NCBI GenBank assembly: GCA_905236365.1
Contig: CAJOPP010000212.1
Location: forward strand, 1-14,094
Direction: 5' to 3'
Length of the DNA stretch: 14,094 nt
DNA from: an uncultured Lachnospiraceae bacterium
GTDB taxonomy: Bacteria > Bacillota > Clostridia > Lachnospirales > Lachnospiraceae
Part shown: positions 1 through 6,692 of the stretch, piece after piece
How positions within the stretch are numbered: position 1 is the stretch's first letter
Layout: the number at the start of each line of letters is the position of its first letter
The notes under the pieces: generated by a model
Seen by the model: the letters and a program-made list of their open reading frames with translations, nothing else
Databases searched by the model: none
Told to the model about the DNA's origin: nothing
Made by a program: the position numbers and the translations under genes

Positions 1-1
1 A

Positions 2-751
2 AGATTATCAGCTTATCAAGGCAAGGTAAAGATTGATATTGTAAGAAATAATTACGAAAAAATCCCTCAAGTGCTAAACGAACTGGGAATTGACGGTGTT
101 GATGGCATTGTTCTTGACCTGGGGGTATCCTCTTACCAGTTAGATACACCGGAACGAGGCTTTACATACAGAGAGGAAGCACCTCTTGACATGAGAATGG
201 ATCAGAGGCAGGAAATTACTGCTAAAGATATAGTGAATGAATATTCGGAAATGGAACTTTTTCGAGTTATTCGTGATTATGGCGAAGAAAAGTTTGCCAA
301 AAATATTGCCAAGCATATCTGCATGGCAAGACAAAAGAAAGTCATTGAGACCACAACGGAGCTTAATGACATTATAAAGGCTGCTATACCAATTAGAGCA
401 AGGTCTGCAGGAGGGCACCCCTCGAAAAGAACTTATCAGGCTATTCGGATTGAATGTAACCATGAACTGACCATTCTGGAACAATCCATCGACCAATTAA
501 TAGACCTGTTAAAGCCCGAGGGCCGAATTTGCATCATTACGTTCCATTCGTTAGAAGATCGGATTGTAAAGAGGATTTTTAAGACCAATGAGAATCCTTG
601 TACATGCCCTCCCGACTTTCCTTTATGTGTCTGTGGTAAGATACCGAAGGGAAAAGTAGTTACAAGAAAGCCAATTCTTCCATCGGAAGAAGAACTTTCG
701 GAGAATCGAAGAAGCAAGAGTGCAAAGCTTCGCATTTTTGAAAAAGCATAA
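2..751 (+). CDS. rsmH: 16S rRNA (cytosine(1402)-N(4))-methyltransferase RsmH, 5' truncated by window edge
   Basis: S-adenosylmethionine-dependent methyltransferase that modifies C1402 of 16S rRNA in the decoding site; formerly MraW. The open frame runs in from the left edge, so the first Met in the window (71) is internal. About 249 residues are visible, against roughly 310 for the family, so the N-terminal glycine-rich SAM loop lies outside. Visible family hallmarks are the DGIVLDLGVSS segment, then PERGFTYREEAPLDMRMD, the PSKRTYQAIRIECN region, ITFHSLEDRIVK, and the cysteine-rich CTCPPDFPLCVCGK near the C-terminus. The protein ends in the usual basic, Ser-rich tail. It is the customary first or second gene of a dcw cluster, with mraZ expected upstream. 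It is followed by ftsL after 59 nt, which suggests co-transcription. Identification is secure. Confidence 0.97.
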   Translation, partial: RLSAYQGKVKIDIVRNNYEKIPQVLNELGIDGVDGIVLDLGVSSYQLDTPERGFTYREEAPLDMRMDQRQEITAKDIVNEYSEMELFRVIRDYGEEKFAKNIAKHICMARQKKVIETTTELNDIIKAAIPIRARSAGGHPSKRTYQAIRIECNHELTILEQSIDQLIDLLKPEGRICIITFHSLEDRIVKRIFKTNENPCTCPPDFPLCVCGKIPKGKVVTRKPILPSEEELSENRRSKSAKLRIFEKA

Positions 752-810
752 TTGGTATTGGTGATAAATTAAAAAAATACGAAATGATAAGACGTATTTA
801 GAAAAGGGGT

Positions 811-1293
811 ATGAGAGAATTGGCAAGAAATGATCAGAGAAGTTATTACATTGAAGGCAATACTGCAAGAAAACTGAATACGGCACCACAAAGAGTAGAA
901 CGACCAGAACGTAAGGAGAGAATAGAACGTCCGGTTAACCCTAAAATTGCAAATAATTCAAGACGTGCGAAAGCATTTGATTTGCGATATACAGTAGCAT
1001 TGGTAACAGCAACAACGCTTTTGTTTGTGTTTTGCATCAATATGCTGACATTACAGGCTACTGTGACAGAACAAAGAAAACAGGTTGCTTCGAAAGAAAG
1101 ACAATTGAATGCGTTAAAAGATGAAAATGATGAGACAAGCAAGCGACTGGAAAGTTCAGTAGATCTTACAAAGGTCTATGACGTGGCGGTTAATGAGCTT
1201 GGTATGGTATATCCGAAAAATGGACAGGTTGTTTCGTATGAAGCGAGTCATCCGGACTATGTAAAACAGTTTAAAGATGTACCTGAAAAATAA
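811..1293 (+). CDS. ftsL: FtsL-like septum formation protein
   Basis: Small bitopic membrane protein of 160 residues counted from the ATG at 811. A basic, charged cytoplasmic region (about 1-57) is followed by one hydrophobic segment (about 59-82) and a heptad-like extracellular stretch (about 83-118, rich in K, E, Q and L). The C-terminal part has the LGMVYPKNGQVV pattern typical of FtsL/DivIC proteins. FtsL joins DivIB and DivIC at the divisome and helps activate FtsW-FtsI. Position between rsmH and ftsI supports FtsL; primary sequence alone would not separate it firmly from DivIC. The start is uncertain. The purine run AAAAGGGG (802-809) ends one base before ATG 811, which is too close for normal pairing. 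TTG at 820 is in frame, gives a protein beginning with ARNDQRSYY after the initiator, and has better spacing. The ATG is kept here as the longer option. Confidence 0.85.
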   Translation: MRELARNDQRSYYIEGNTARKLNTAPQRVERPERKERIERPVNPKIANNSRRAKAFDLRYTVALVTATTLLFVFCINMLTLQATVTEQRKQVASKERQLNALKDENDETSKRLESSVDLTKVYDVAVNELGMVYPKNGQVVSYEASHPDYVKQFKDVPEK

Positions 1294-1307
1294 AATAAGG
1301 TGATAAA

Positions 1308-3506
1308 ATGGCAAAAAAGAAAAAACGTTTTCTGGAAAGAATGCAGAAAAAACTATTTATAATAATGATTTTTATTACAGCTTTTTTTTTGTTCTTGATA
1401 GGAAAGGTATATTGGATTAATAAAGAATCAGGAAATAAGTATGAAAAAATAGTATTAGCTCAACAAAGTTATGACAGTATTGAGATCCCCTACCGGAGGG
1501 GCGATATACTGGATCGAAACGGGACACAGTTGGCAACGAGTGAAAAAGTGTATAATCTGATTATGGAACCGAAAAATGTACTTCAAAATGATACGGTAAA
1601 GGCGGCAACAGTCAGTGCATTGACTCAGTTTTTTTCACTAACAGAAGAGGAAATTAATAAGGCGTTAAAGAATGAGACTTCTTTGTATAAGAAGATGCTG
1701 AAAAAATTAACATATGATGAGATTGCACCTTTCAAGGAATTTGTAGCATCAGAAGACGGAAAAGATGTGAAAGGAGTCTGGTTTGAGAATGAGTATAAGC
1801 GTTATTATCCTCATGGCAACCTTGCGTGCCAGGCGATTGGATTTGTTGTTGGCGGCAATGTTGGACAAGGGGGAATTGAAGGCTATTACAATACAGAGTT
1901 GAATGGTGTTAATGGAAGAGAGTATGGCTATCTGACAGAAGATATGACGTTAGAGCGTACGACAAAGGCACCAATCAATGGATATAATGTCATCTCAACG
2001 ATTGATGCAAATGCTCAGAACATTGTAGAAAAGCAAATTAATAAGTTTATGAAAGAGACGGGTGCACGAAATGTATCTGCACTGGTTATGGATCCGAATT
2101 CAGGAGAAGTATTGGCAATGGCTAATTCTAACAGATTTGATTTGAATGAGCCATATGAAGATAGTACAATTCGTTATTTACTTGAGGATGAGAATATTGA
2201 TTATCTTTTAAATGATCAGGAAGTAATTAATTATTTTGAGGTGAAAAATGGAGAAACGCTTCCGGAAGAAAAGTCTTCATTAAAGGCTGTTCTGGAAAAC
2301 GGAAATGTTTCTGTCGATGAGAAGCTGAACAGTCTTCCGGAAGATTTTCGATTGATTTGTCTCAATAAGGCATGGCGCAATTTCATTATTTCTGATGGAT
2401 TTGAACCGGGATCGACTTATAAGACCTTTACGATTGCCGGAGCATTGGAAGACGGTGCATTGTTAGGAGATGAAACATTCTATTGTGGTGGCAATTATGA
2501 GGTAGAAGACAGGGTTATCAACTGTCATAATCATGCTGGACATGGTATGGTAACAATTTCAGAGTCACTTATGTATTCTTGCAATGTTGCGTTGATGCAA
2601 ATAGCCCTAAAAGAAGGAAGGAGTACTTTTGCAAAATATCAGGATACATTCGGATTTGGAAAACGTACAAATGTGGATCTGGCAGGTGAAGCAAGTGGAA
2701 TTATTTATGAGTCAGACAGACTTAATCCGGTGGAACTTGCAACCTCTTCTTTTGGACAAGGACTTACTGTTACAATGATGCAGATTGGAACTGCATTTTG
2801 TTCTGCAATTAATGGAGGCAATTATTATGAGCCGCATATGGTAAAACAGATTACAGATGAAAACGGCGGTATTATCAACAATATTGAACCGACTATTTTA
2901 AGAAAAACCATATCGTCTGAGACATCTTCTGCTTTGAGAGAGGCATTATTTGAAGTGGTTGATGCAGGAACAGCCCAAAAGGCAAAGGTGGAAGGCTATA
3001 CGATTGGTGGAAAGACAGGTACTGCAGAAAAACTTCCGCGAGGCAATGGAAAATATCTGTTGTCTTTTATAGGATTTGCTCCTGCGGAAAATCCACAAGT
3101 TGTGGTATATGTAACCGTGGATGAGCCTTGGGTAGAGGATCAGGCAAGCTCCGGACTGGGAACTATTATAGCACATAATATATTTGAGGAATTACTTCCG
3201 TATATGAATATTTATCAAACAGAGACAGAAGAGAGCAAGGGAGATCCGGATGTTGGTGATCAGGAGGCAACACCAATCTATGAGGGAGAAGTACCGGATG
3301 ATGAACTTGCAGGTGAAGAGGACGCGACCACTGAGGAGATTGCAGAAGAAACAAACACGACAGCACAGGAAAGTGGAGAAACAGATGGAACGTCACAGAA
3401 TGAAGGAACGACAGATACTGTCGGTGAAAATTCGGATGGTATTACAGAGGAAAATACAGATAATCAAAATGAAGATAGTTCGGAAGAACAATCTGTTGCA
3501 GAATGA
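1308..3506 (+). CDS. ftsI: Class B penicillin-binding protein (FtsI/PBP2-type transpeptidase) with long acidic C-terminal tail
   Basis: Peptidoglycan D,D-transpeptidase of 732 residues, expected to crosslink septal wall with FtsW. A basic N-terminus and one signal-anchor helix (about 15-34) lead to the pedestal domain with RRGDILDRNG (63-72). The transpeptidase domain carries S369-T-Y-K372 (SxxK, nucleophile S369), S424-C-N426 (SxN) and K569-T-G571 (KTG). Residues about 281-350 form an acidic insertion before WRNFIISDGFEPGS. Cysteines C393, C406 and C425 surround the active site. There is no PASTA domain. Instead, the 88 residues after K644 contain no Lys, Arg or His and 31 Asp/Glu, with many Thr, Ser and Asn, and would lie outside the membrane. 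Start ATG 1308 follows AAGGTGA (1297-1303), 14 nt after ftsL. Position argues for the vegetative FtsI, although the domain resembles SpoVD; assigning FtsI rather than SpoVD is inference. Confidence 0.9.
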   Translation: MAKKKKRFLERMQKKLFIIMIFITAFFLFLIGKVYWINKESGNKYEKIVLAQQSYDSIEIPYRRGDILDRNGTQLATSEKVYNLIMEPKNVLQNDTVKAATVSALTQFFSLTEEEINKALKNETSLYKKMLKKLTYDEIAPFKEFVASEDGKDVKGVWFENEYKRYYPHGNLACQAIGFVVGGNVGQGGIEGYYNTELNGVNGREYGYLTEDMTLERTTKAPINGYNVISTIDANAQNIVEKQINKFMKETGARNVSALVMDPNSGEVLAMANSNRFDLNEPYEDSTIRYLLEDENIDYLLNDQEVINYFEVKNGETLPEEKSSLKAVLENGNVSVDEKLNSLPEDFRLICLNKAWRNFIISDGFEPGSTYKTFTIAGALEDGALLGDETFYCGGNYEVEDRVINCHNHAGHGMVTISESLMYSCNVALMQIALKEGRSTFAKYQDTFGFGKRTNVDLAGEASGIIYESDRLNPVELATSSFGQGLTVTMMQIGTAFCSAINGGNYYEPHMVKQITDENGGIINNIEPTILRKTISSETSSALREALFEVVDAGTAQKAKVEGYTIGGKTGTAEKLPRGNGKYLLSFIGFAPAENPQVVVYVTVDEPWVEDQASSGLGTIIAHNIFEELLPYMNIYQTETEESKGDPDVGDQEATPIYEGEVPDDELAGEEDATTEEIAEETNTTAQESGETDGTSQNEGTTDTVGENSDGITEENTDNQNEDSSEEQSVAE

Positions 3507-3507
3507 T

Positions 3508-3543
3508 AGGCATAGCCTGCTTTGTAAAAAGCAGGCTGTGCCT
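3508..3543 (+). terminator. Strong stem-loop just after ftsI, with weak U-tract
   Basis: The arms 3508-3523 and 3528-3543 pair over 16 positions with a single T-G wobble around a 4-nt loop (GTAA). The hairpin starts two bases after the ftsI stop codon. The sequence that follows is GACTTTCAT rather than a T-run, so it is a poor intrinsic terminator on the + strand. It could be a partial terminator or attenuator, or a 3'-end stabiliser that lowers read-through into the spoVD-like gene. Confidence 0.6.
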
Positions 3544-3569
3544 GACTTTCATATAAAATACGATATACT
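3542..3569 (+). promoter_or_regulatory. Candidate sigma-A promoter between the PBP genes
   Basis: CTGACT (3542-3547, 4/6 to TTGACA), a 16-nt spacer and TATACT (3564-3569, 5/6 to TATAAT). It lies directly behind the post-ftsI stem-loop and 124 nt before the next start codon. Matches of this quality are common in AT-rich DNA, so this is a weak candidate. Confidence 0.3.
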
Positions 3570-3589
3570 GAATATAATTTATGGTTTGG

Positions 3590-3607
3590 ATGTCAAAAAA
3601 TGTCACA
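3590..3607 (+). promoter_or_regulatory. Candidate tandem Spo0A boxes upstream of the spoVD-like gene
   Basis: ATGTCA occurs at 3590-3595 and again at 3600-3605, exactly 10 bp apart. The first reads TGTCAAA (3591-3597), a full match to the 0A-box form TGTCRAA. The second reads TGTCACA (3601-3607), 6/7. Spo0A is known to bind tandem boxes with one-turn spacing. The site lies inside the 13-bp inverted repeat. Function is inferred from motif only. Confidence 0.35.
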
Positions 3608-3635
3608 TGAAAATATAGTTATGAATTAAGTAAAA

Positions 3636-3664
3636 GAATAGTTTTGCTCTCGAAACCATAAATT
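3636..3664 (+). promoter_or_regulatory. Candidate sigma-E promoter of the spoVD-like gene
   Basis: GAATAGT (3636-3642) matches 6/7 of the sigma-E -35 consensus KMATATT. CATAAATT (3657-3664) matches 6 of 7 defined positions of the -10 consensus CATACAnT. The spacer is 14 nt, the expected length. A transcript would start around 3670, just ahead of the GGAG ribosome binding site at 3684. B. subtilis spoVD is transcribed by sigma-E, so the location fits the proposed gene. Confidence 0.45.
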
Positions 3665-3692
3665 AATAAGAAAGAACAGTTTTGGAGCGGTT

Positions 3693-5552
3693 ATGACGAA
3701 AATTTATACAAGAAAAAAGATATTTGTTGTAGCACTCTTGTTTATTTTAGTATTAGCGCTTTTGGTTGTAAGATTAGGCTATCTGATGATTGCAAAATCA
3801 GACTATTATTTGAAAAAGGCAGAAAATTTACATGAAAGAGAAAGAAGTATCAAGGCAAAAAGAGGAAATATATACGATCGAAATGGTGTTGAACTTGCGG
3901 GAAATAAACCGGTATGTTCTATCTCTGTTATACATGCACAGATCAAAGAGGAAGAAAGGGTGATTAAGGCACTGAGTGATGTCTTATTATTGGATGAATC
4001 TGTTGTACGAAAAAAAGTGGAAGCGAATACGATTCGGGAAAAAATAAAAAGTAATGTTGAGAAAGAAACGGCGGATCGATTGAGGGAAATGAATTTGGAT
4101 GGAGTAATGGTGGATGAGGATTATAAAAGATTTTATCCATATAATTCACTTGCAAGCAAAGTATTAGGTTTTACCGGTTCGGATAATCAGGGAATTGTCG
4201 GCTTGGAAGTAATGTATGAAAGCATGCTTGCAGGAACTCCGGGTAGTATTCTGACATTGACAGACGCTCATGGAATTGAGATAGAAAATGAAGCAGAAAG
4301 TAGATTGGAACCGATTGCCGGTAACAATTTATATATATCAATGGATGTAAATATACAAAAATATGCAGAACAGGCAGCAACAAAAGTGTTAAAGGCAAAA
4401 CAGGCAAAAAGAGTATCCGTTGTAATGATGAATCCGCAAAACGGAGAAATTTATGCGATGGTAAATGTACCAGAATACAATCTAAATGAGCCTTATACTT
4501 TGGTTGATGTGGAAAATCTATATGTGAAATCTTCTCCTGGTTCAGATACGGAGGTTGTGCAGAGTGTCAACTTAGAAGGAACATCACGAGAAGAAGAAAA
4601 GAAATTGAATGGACAGGATAAGCAAGATGCACTAAATAATCAGTGGCGGAATTTCTGTATCAATGATACCTATGAACCGGGTTCCACCTTTAAGCTGGTT
4701 ACAGCAACGGCTGCTTTGGAGGAGGGAGTTGTTCATTTAACGGATACATTTTCCTGCCCGGGATTCCGGGTAGTGGAGGATCGGAAAATAAGATGTCATA
4801 AAGTGGCAGGACATGGGATAGAGACTTTTCGGGAGGGACTTATGAATTCCTGTAATCCGGTATTTATGGATGTTGGAGCCAGAGTTGGCGTTTCTAATAT
4901 GTATAAAAATTACAGAAAATTAGGACTTTTTGAAAAGACGGGTGTGGATCTTCCGGGAGAGGCAACCTCAATTATGCATAGAGAAGAAAATGTACAGGCG
5001 GTGGAACTTGCTACTATGAGCTTTGGACAGTCATTTCAAATCACACCAATGCAACTCCTTCGGGCTGCCAGTGCGGTAGTTAATGGTGGAACGCTGGTGA
5101 CGCCGCACTTTGGAATGTATACAACGGATAAAGATGGGGAAAAAATAAAAACATTCTCTTATCCGGAAAAAGAGCATGTGATTGAAGAATCGACTTCAGA
5201 TATGATGAAAGAATTATTGGAAGCCGTTGTGGCAGAAGGTTCTGGTAGTAAGGGACAGGTGGCTGGTTACCGCGTTGGCGGGAAAACGGCAACTTCTGAA
5301 AAGTTACCAAGGGGAAATGGAAAATATATCTCTTCTTTTTTAGGATTTGCTCCGGCGGATAATCCCAAGATCATTGGGATTATTATGATTGATGAACCGG
5401 TGGGAATATATTATGGGGGAACTATTGCTGCACCGGTTATGTCAGAAATGTTTTCCAATATTTTGCCATATATCGGTATTGAAGCGGATTTCACAGAAGA
5501 AGATTTGAAAAAATCTGCTATTGCAGTTGATTTTGAAGATACGGTAGAATAA
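3693..5552 (+). CDS. spoVD: SpoVD-like class B penicillin-binding protein
   Basis: D,D-transpeptidase of 619 residues, paralogous to the preceding gene and likely needed for spore cortex peptidoglycan. A signal anchor (about 10-33) is followed by the pedestal with KRGNIYDRNG (57-66) and the transpeptidase domain with S331-T-F-K334, S386-C-N388 and K531-T-A533. The third motif is KTA rather than KTG (codons AAA ACG GCA). Cysteines C355, C368 and C387 align with C393, C406 and C425 of the upstream PBP. The C368-C387 spacing of 19 equals that of the B. subtilis SpoVD redox pair. There is an insertion of about 50 residues after NLNEPY (264-268), and no C-terminal PASTA domain, unlike Bacillus SpoVD. 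ATG 3693 follows GGAG at 3684-3687. The sporulation assignment rests on these cysteines, the candidate sigma-E promoter and spoIIGA in the cluster; a second vegetative PBP2 is the alternative. Confidence 0.8.
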   Translation: MTKIYTRKKIFVVALLFILVLALLVVRLGYLMIAKSDYYLKKAENLHERERSIKAKRGNIYDRNGVELAGNKPVCSISVIHAQIKEEERVIKALSDVLLLDESVVRKKVEANTIREKIKSNVEKETADRLREMNLDGVMVDEDYKRFYPYNSLASKVLGFTGSDNQGIVGLEVMYESMLAGTPGSILTLTDAHGIEIENEAESRLEPIAGNNLYISMDVNIQKYAEQAATKVLKAKQAKRVSVVMMNPQNGEIYAMVNVPEYNLNEPYTLVDVENLYVKSSPGSDTEVVQSVNLEGTSREEEKKLNGQDKQDALNNQWRNFCINDTYEPGSTFKLVTATAALEEGVVHLTDTFSCPGFRVVEDRKIRCHKVAGHGIETFREGLMNSCNPVFMDVGARVGVSNMYKNYRKLGLFEKTGVDLPGEATSIMHREENVQAVELATMSFGQSFQITPMQLLRAASAVVNGGTLVTPHFGMYTTDKDGEKIKTFSYPEKEHVIEESTSDMMKELLEAVVAEGSGSKGQVAGYRVGGKTATSEKLPRGNGKYISSFLGFAPADNPKIIGIIMIDEPVGIYYGGTIAAPVMSEMFSNILPYIGIEADFTEEDLKKSAIAVDFEDTVE

Positions 5553-5565
5553 TTGCAGAAGAAGG

Positions 5566-5594
5566 TTGATAAAATAAGAAAAAAGAATTATACT
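5566..5594 (+). promoter_or_regulatory. Likely sigma-A promoter upstream of mraY
   Basis: TTGATA (5566-5571, 5/6), a 17-nt spacer and TATACT (5589-5594, 5/6) form the best vegetative promoter in the window. It lies in the 135-nt gap between the spoVD-like gene and mraY. A short inverted repeat ATACT-N5-AGTAT (5590-5604) overlaps the -10. A promoter here would let the mraY-murD-ftsW block be expressed independently of the PBP genes. Confidence 0.6.
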
Positions 5595-5687
5595 ATGACA
5601 GTATGTTTATTTTTGCACAGTAATAATTGTTTTGAAAGAACATTTCTTTAAACAACAAAATATAATTACTAAAGGGTAGGAAAGACT

Positions 5688-6647
5688 ATGGAATTTGATT
5701 TTAAAGTATTATTGCCAATATTAACTGCGTTTTGTATTAGCGTGGTTTTGTGCCCGGTGTTAATTCCGTTTTTGAAAAAACTGAAGTTTGGACAGTTTGT
5801 AAGAGATGATGGACCGGAATCTCATTTGAAAAAATCAGGAACACCAACCATGGGTGGCTTGATTATTCTTTGCAGTATTGTGATTACTTCCTTGTTTTAT
5901 ATAAAAAGTAATCCTAATATTCTGCCAGTATTGTTTGTTACGTTGGGATTTGGGCTTGTTGGTTTTCTGGATGATTATATCAAAGTTGTAATGAAACGCT
6001 CTATGGGACTTCGTGCATGGCAGAAGATGATAGGACAGTTTTTGATTACTGCAATTTTTGCCTATTATCTGGCAAATTATACGGAAACTGGTACATCGGT
6101 TGTTATACCGTTTACTAACGGAGCAGAGTGGAATCTTGGCTTTTGGTATTATCCATTTTTATTTTTTGTAGTAATCGGAACGGTAAATGGTACAAATTTT
6201 ACAGATGGATTGGATGGATTACTGTCTTCGGTTACTGTTCTGACGGCTACTTTTTTTACGGTTGTAGCAATCGGAACTTCATCTGGATTAGAACCGATTA
6301 CTTGTGCGGCAGTTGGGGCACTACTTGGATTTTTGGTATATAATGTCTATCCGGCAAAAGTATTTATGGGCGATACCGGATCTCTTGCATTGGGTGGGCT
6401 TATTTCGGCAACTGCATTTATGCTAAAAATGCCGATTTATATTGTAATTGTAGGCTTCATTTATTTTCTAGAGGTGGTATCTGTTATTATTCAGGTACTT
6501 TATTTTAAGAAAACCGGAAAGCGAGTGTTTAAAATGGCACCTATTCATCATCACTTTGAACTTTCTGGATGGCCGGAAACCAAAGTTGTTTCTATTTTTT
6601 CAATTGTAACAACGATTCTTTGCCTAATTGGTCTTGTGGCACTTTAA
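5688..6647 (+). CDS. mraY: Phospho-N-acetylmuramoyl-pentapeptide-transferase (lipid I synthase)
   Basis: Polytopic membrane enzyme that transfers phospho-MurNAc-pentapeptide from UDP to undecaprenyl phosphate, forming lipid I on the inner face of the membrane. The 319 residues have multiple hydrophobic segments, the usual family size. Motifs in order are GTPTMGGL (51-58), the Asp pair in LDDYIK (D95, D96), NFTDGLDGL (170-178), VFMGDTGSLALGG (225-237) with D229, and the APIHHHFELSGWPE loop (284-297) with three histidines. These cover the Mg2+/nucleotide-binding residues of the family. ATG 5688 follows the purine-rich AAAGGGTAGGAAAG. The preceding gap has a good promoter candidate. The usual upstream neighbours murE and murF are absent. 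Confidence 0.97.
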   Translation: MEFDFKVLLPILTAFCISVVLCPVLIPFLKKLKFGQFVRDDGPESHLKKSGTPTMGGLIILCSIVITSLFYIKSNPNILPVLFVTLGFGLVGFLDDYIKVVMKRSMGLRAWQKMIGQFLITAIFAYYLANYTETGTSVVIPFTNGAEWNLGFWYYPFLFFVVIGTVNGTNFTDGLDGLLSSVTVLTATFFTVVAIGTSSGLEPITCAAVGALLGFLVYNVYPAKVFMGDTGSLALGGLISATAFMLKMPIYIVIVGFIYFLEVVSVIIQVLYFKKTGKRVFKMAPIHHHFELSGWPETKVVSIFSIVTTILCLIGLVAL

Positions 6648-6692
6648 GATGATGGCTGTTATGTTTATTTATCAATAAGAATGGAGGAAAAT

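Larger units (their letters stand above)
3575..3665. repeat. Perfect 13-bp inverted repeat in the ftsI-spoVD intergenic region
   Basis: TAATTTATGGTTT (3575-3587) and AAACCATAAATTA (3653-3665) are exact reverse complements, separated by 65 nt. The right arm contains the candidate sigma-E -10 element, and the left arm carries the same octamer on the opposite strand. This could be a pair of operator half-sites, a divergent promoter remnant, or the base of a long RNA stem. It is seen directly in the sequence; its function is unknown. Confidence 0.7.

Noticed and set aside
775..799. 7-bp inverted repeat AAATACG/CGTATTT between rsmH and ftsL
   Set aside because: Short AT-rich arms with an 11-nt loop and no T-run; not a credible terminator, and likely chance.
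3250..3618. Arg/Lys-rich 122-residue open frame overlapping the ftsI 3' end
   Set aside because: It is the shifted frame of the acidic-tail coding sequence, where GAA/ACA-rich codons read as basic residues. It has no ribosome binding site and no recognisable domain.
5661..5666. Perfect TATAAT just before mraY as a second promoter
   Set aside because: No acceptable -35 at 16-18 nt, and a start there would fall on the ribosome binding site.
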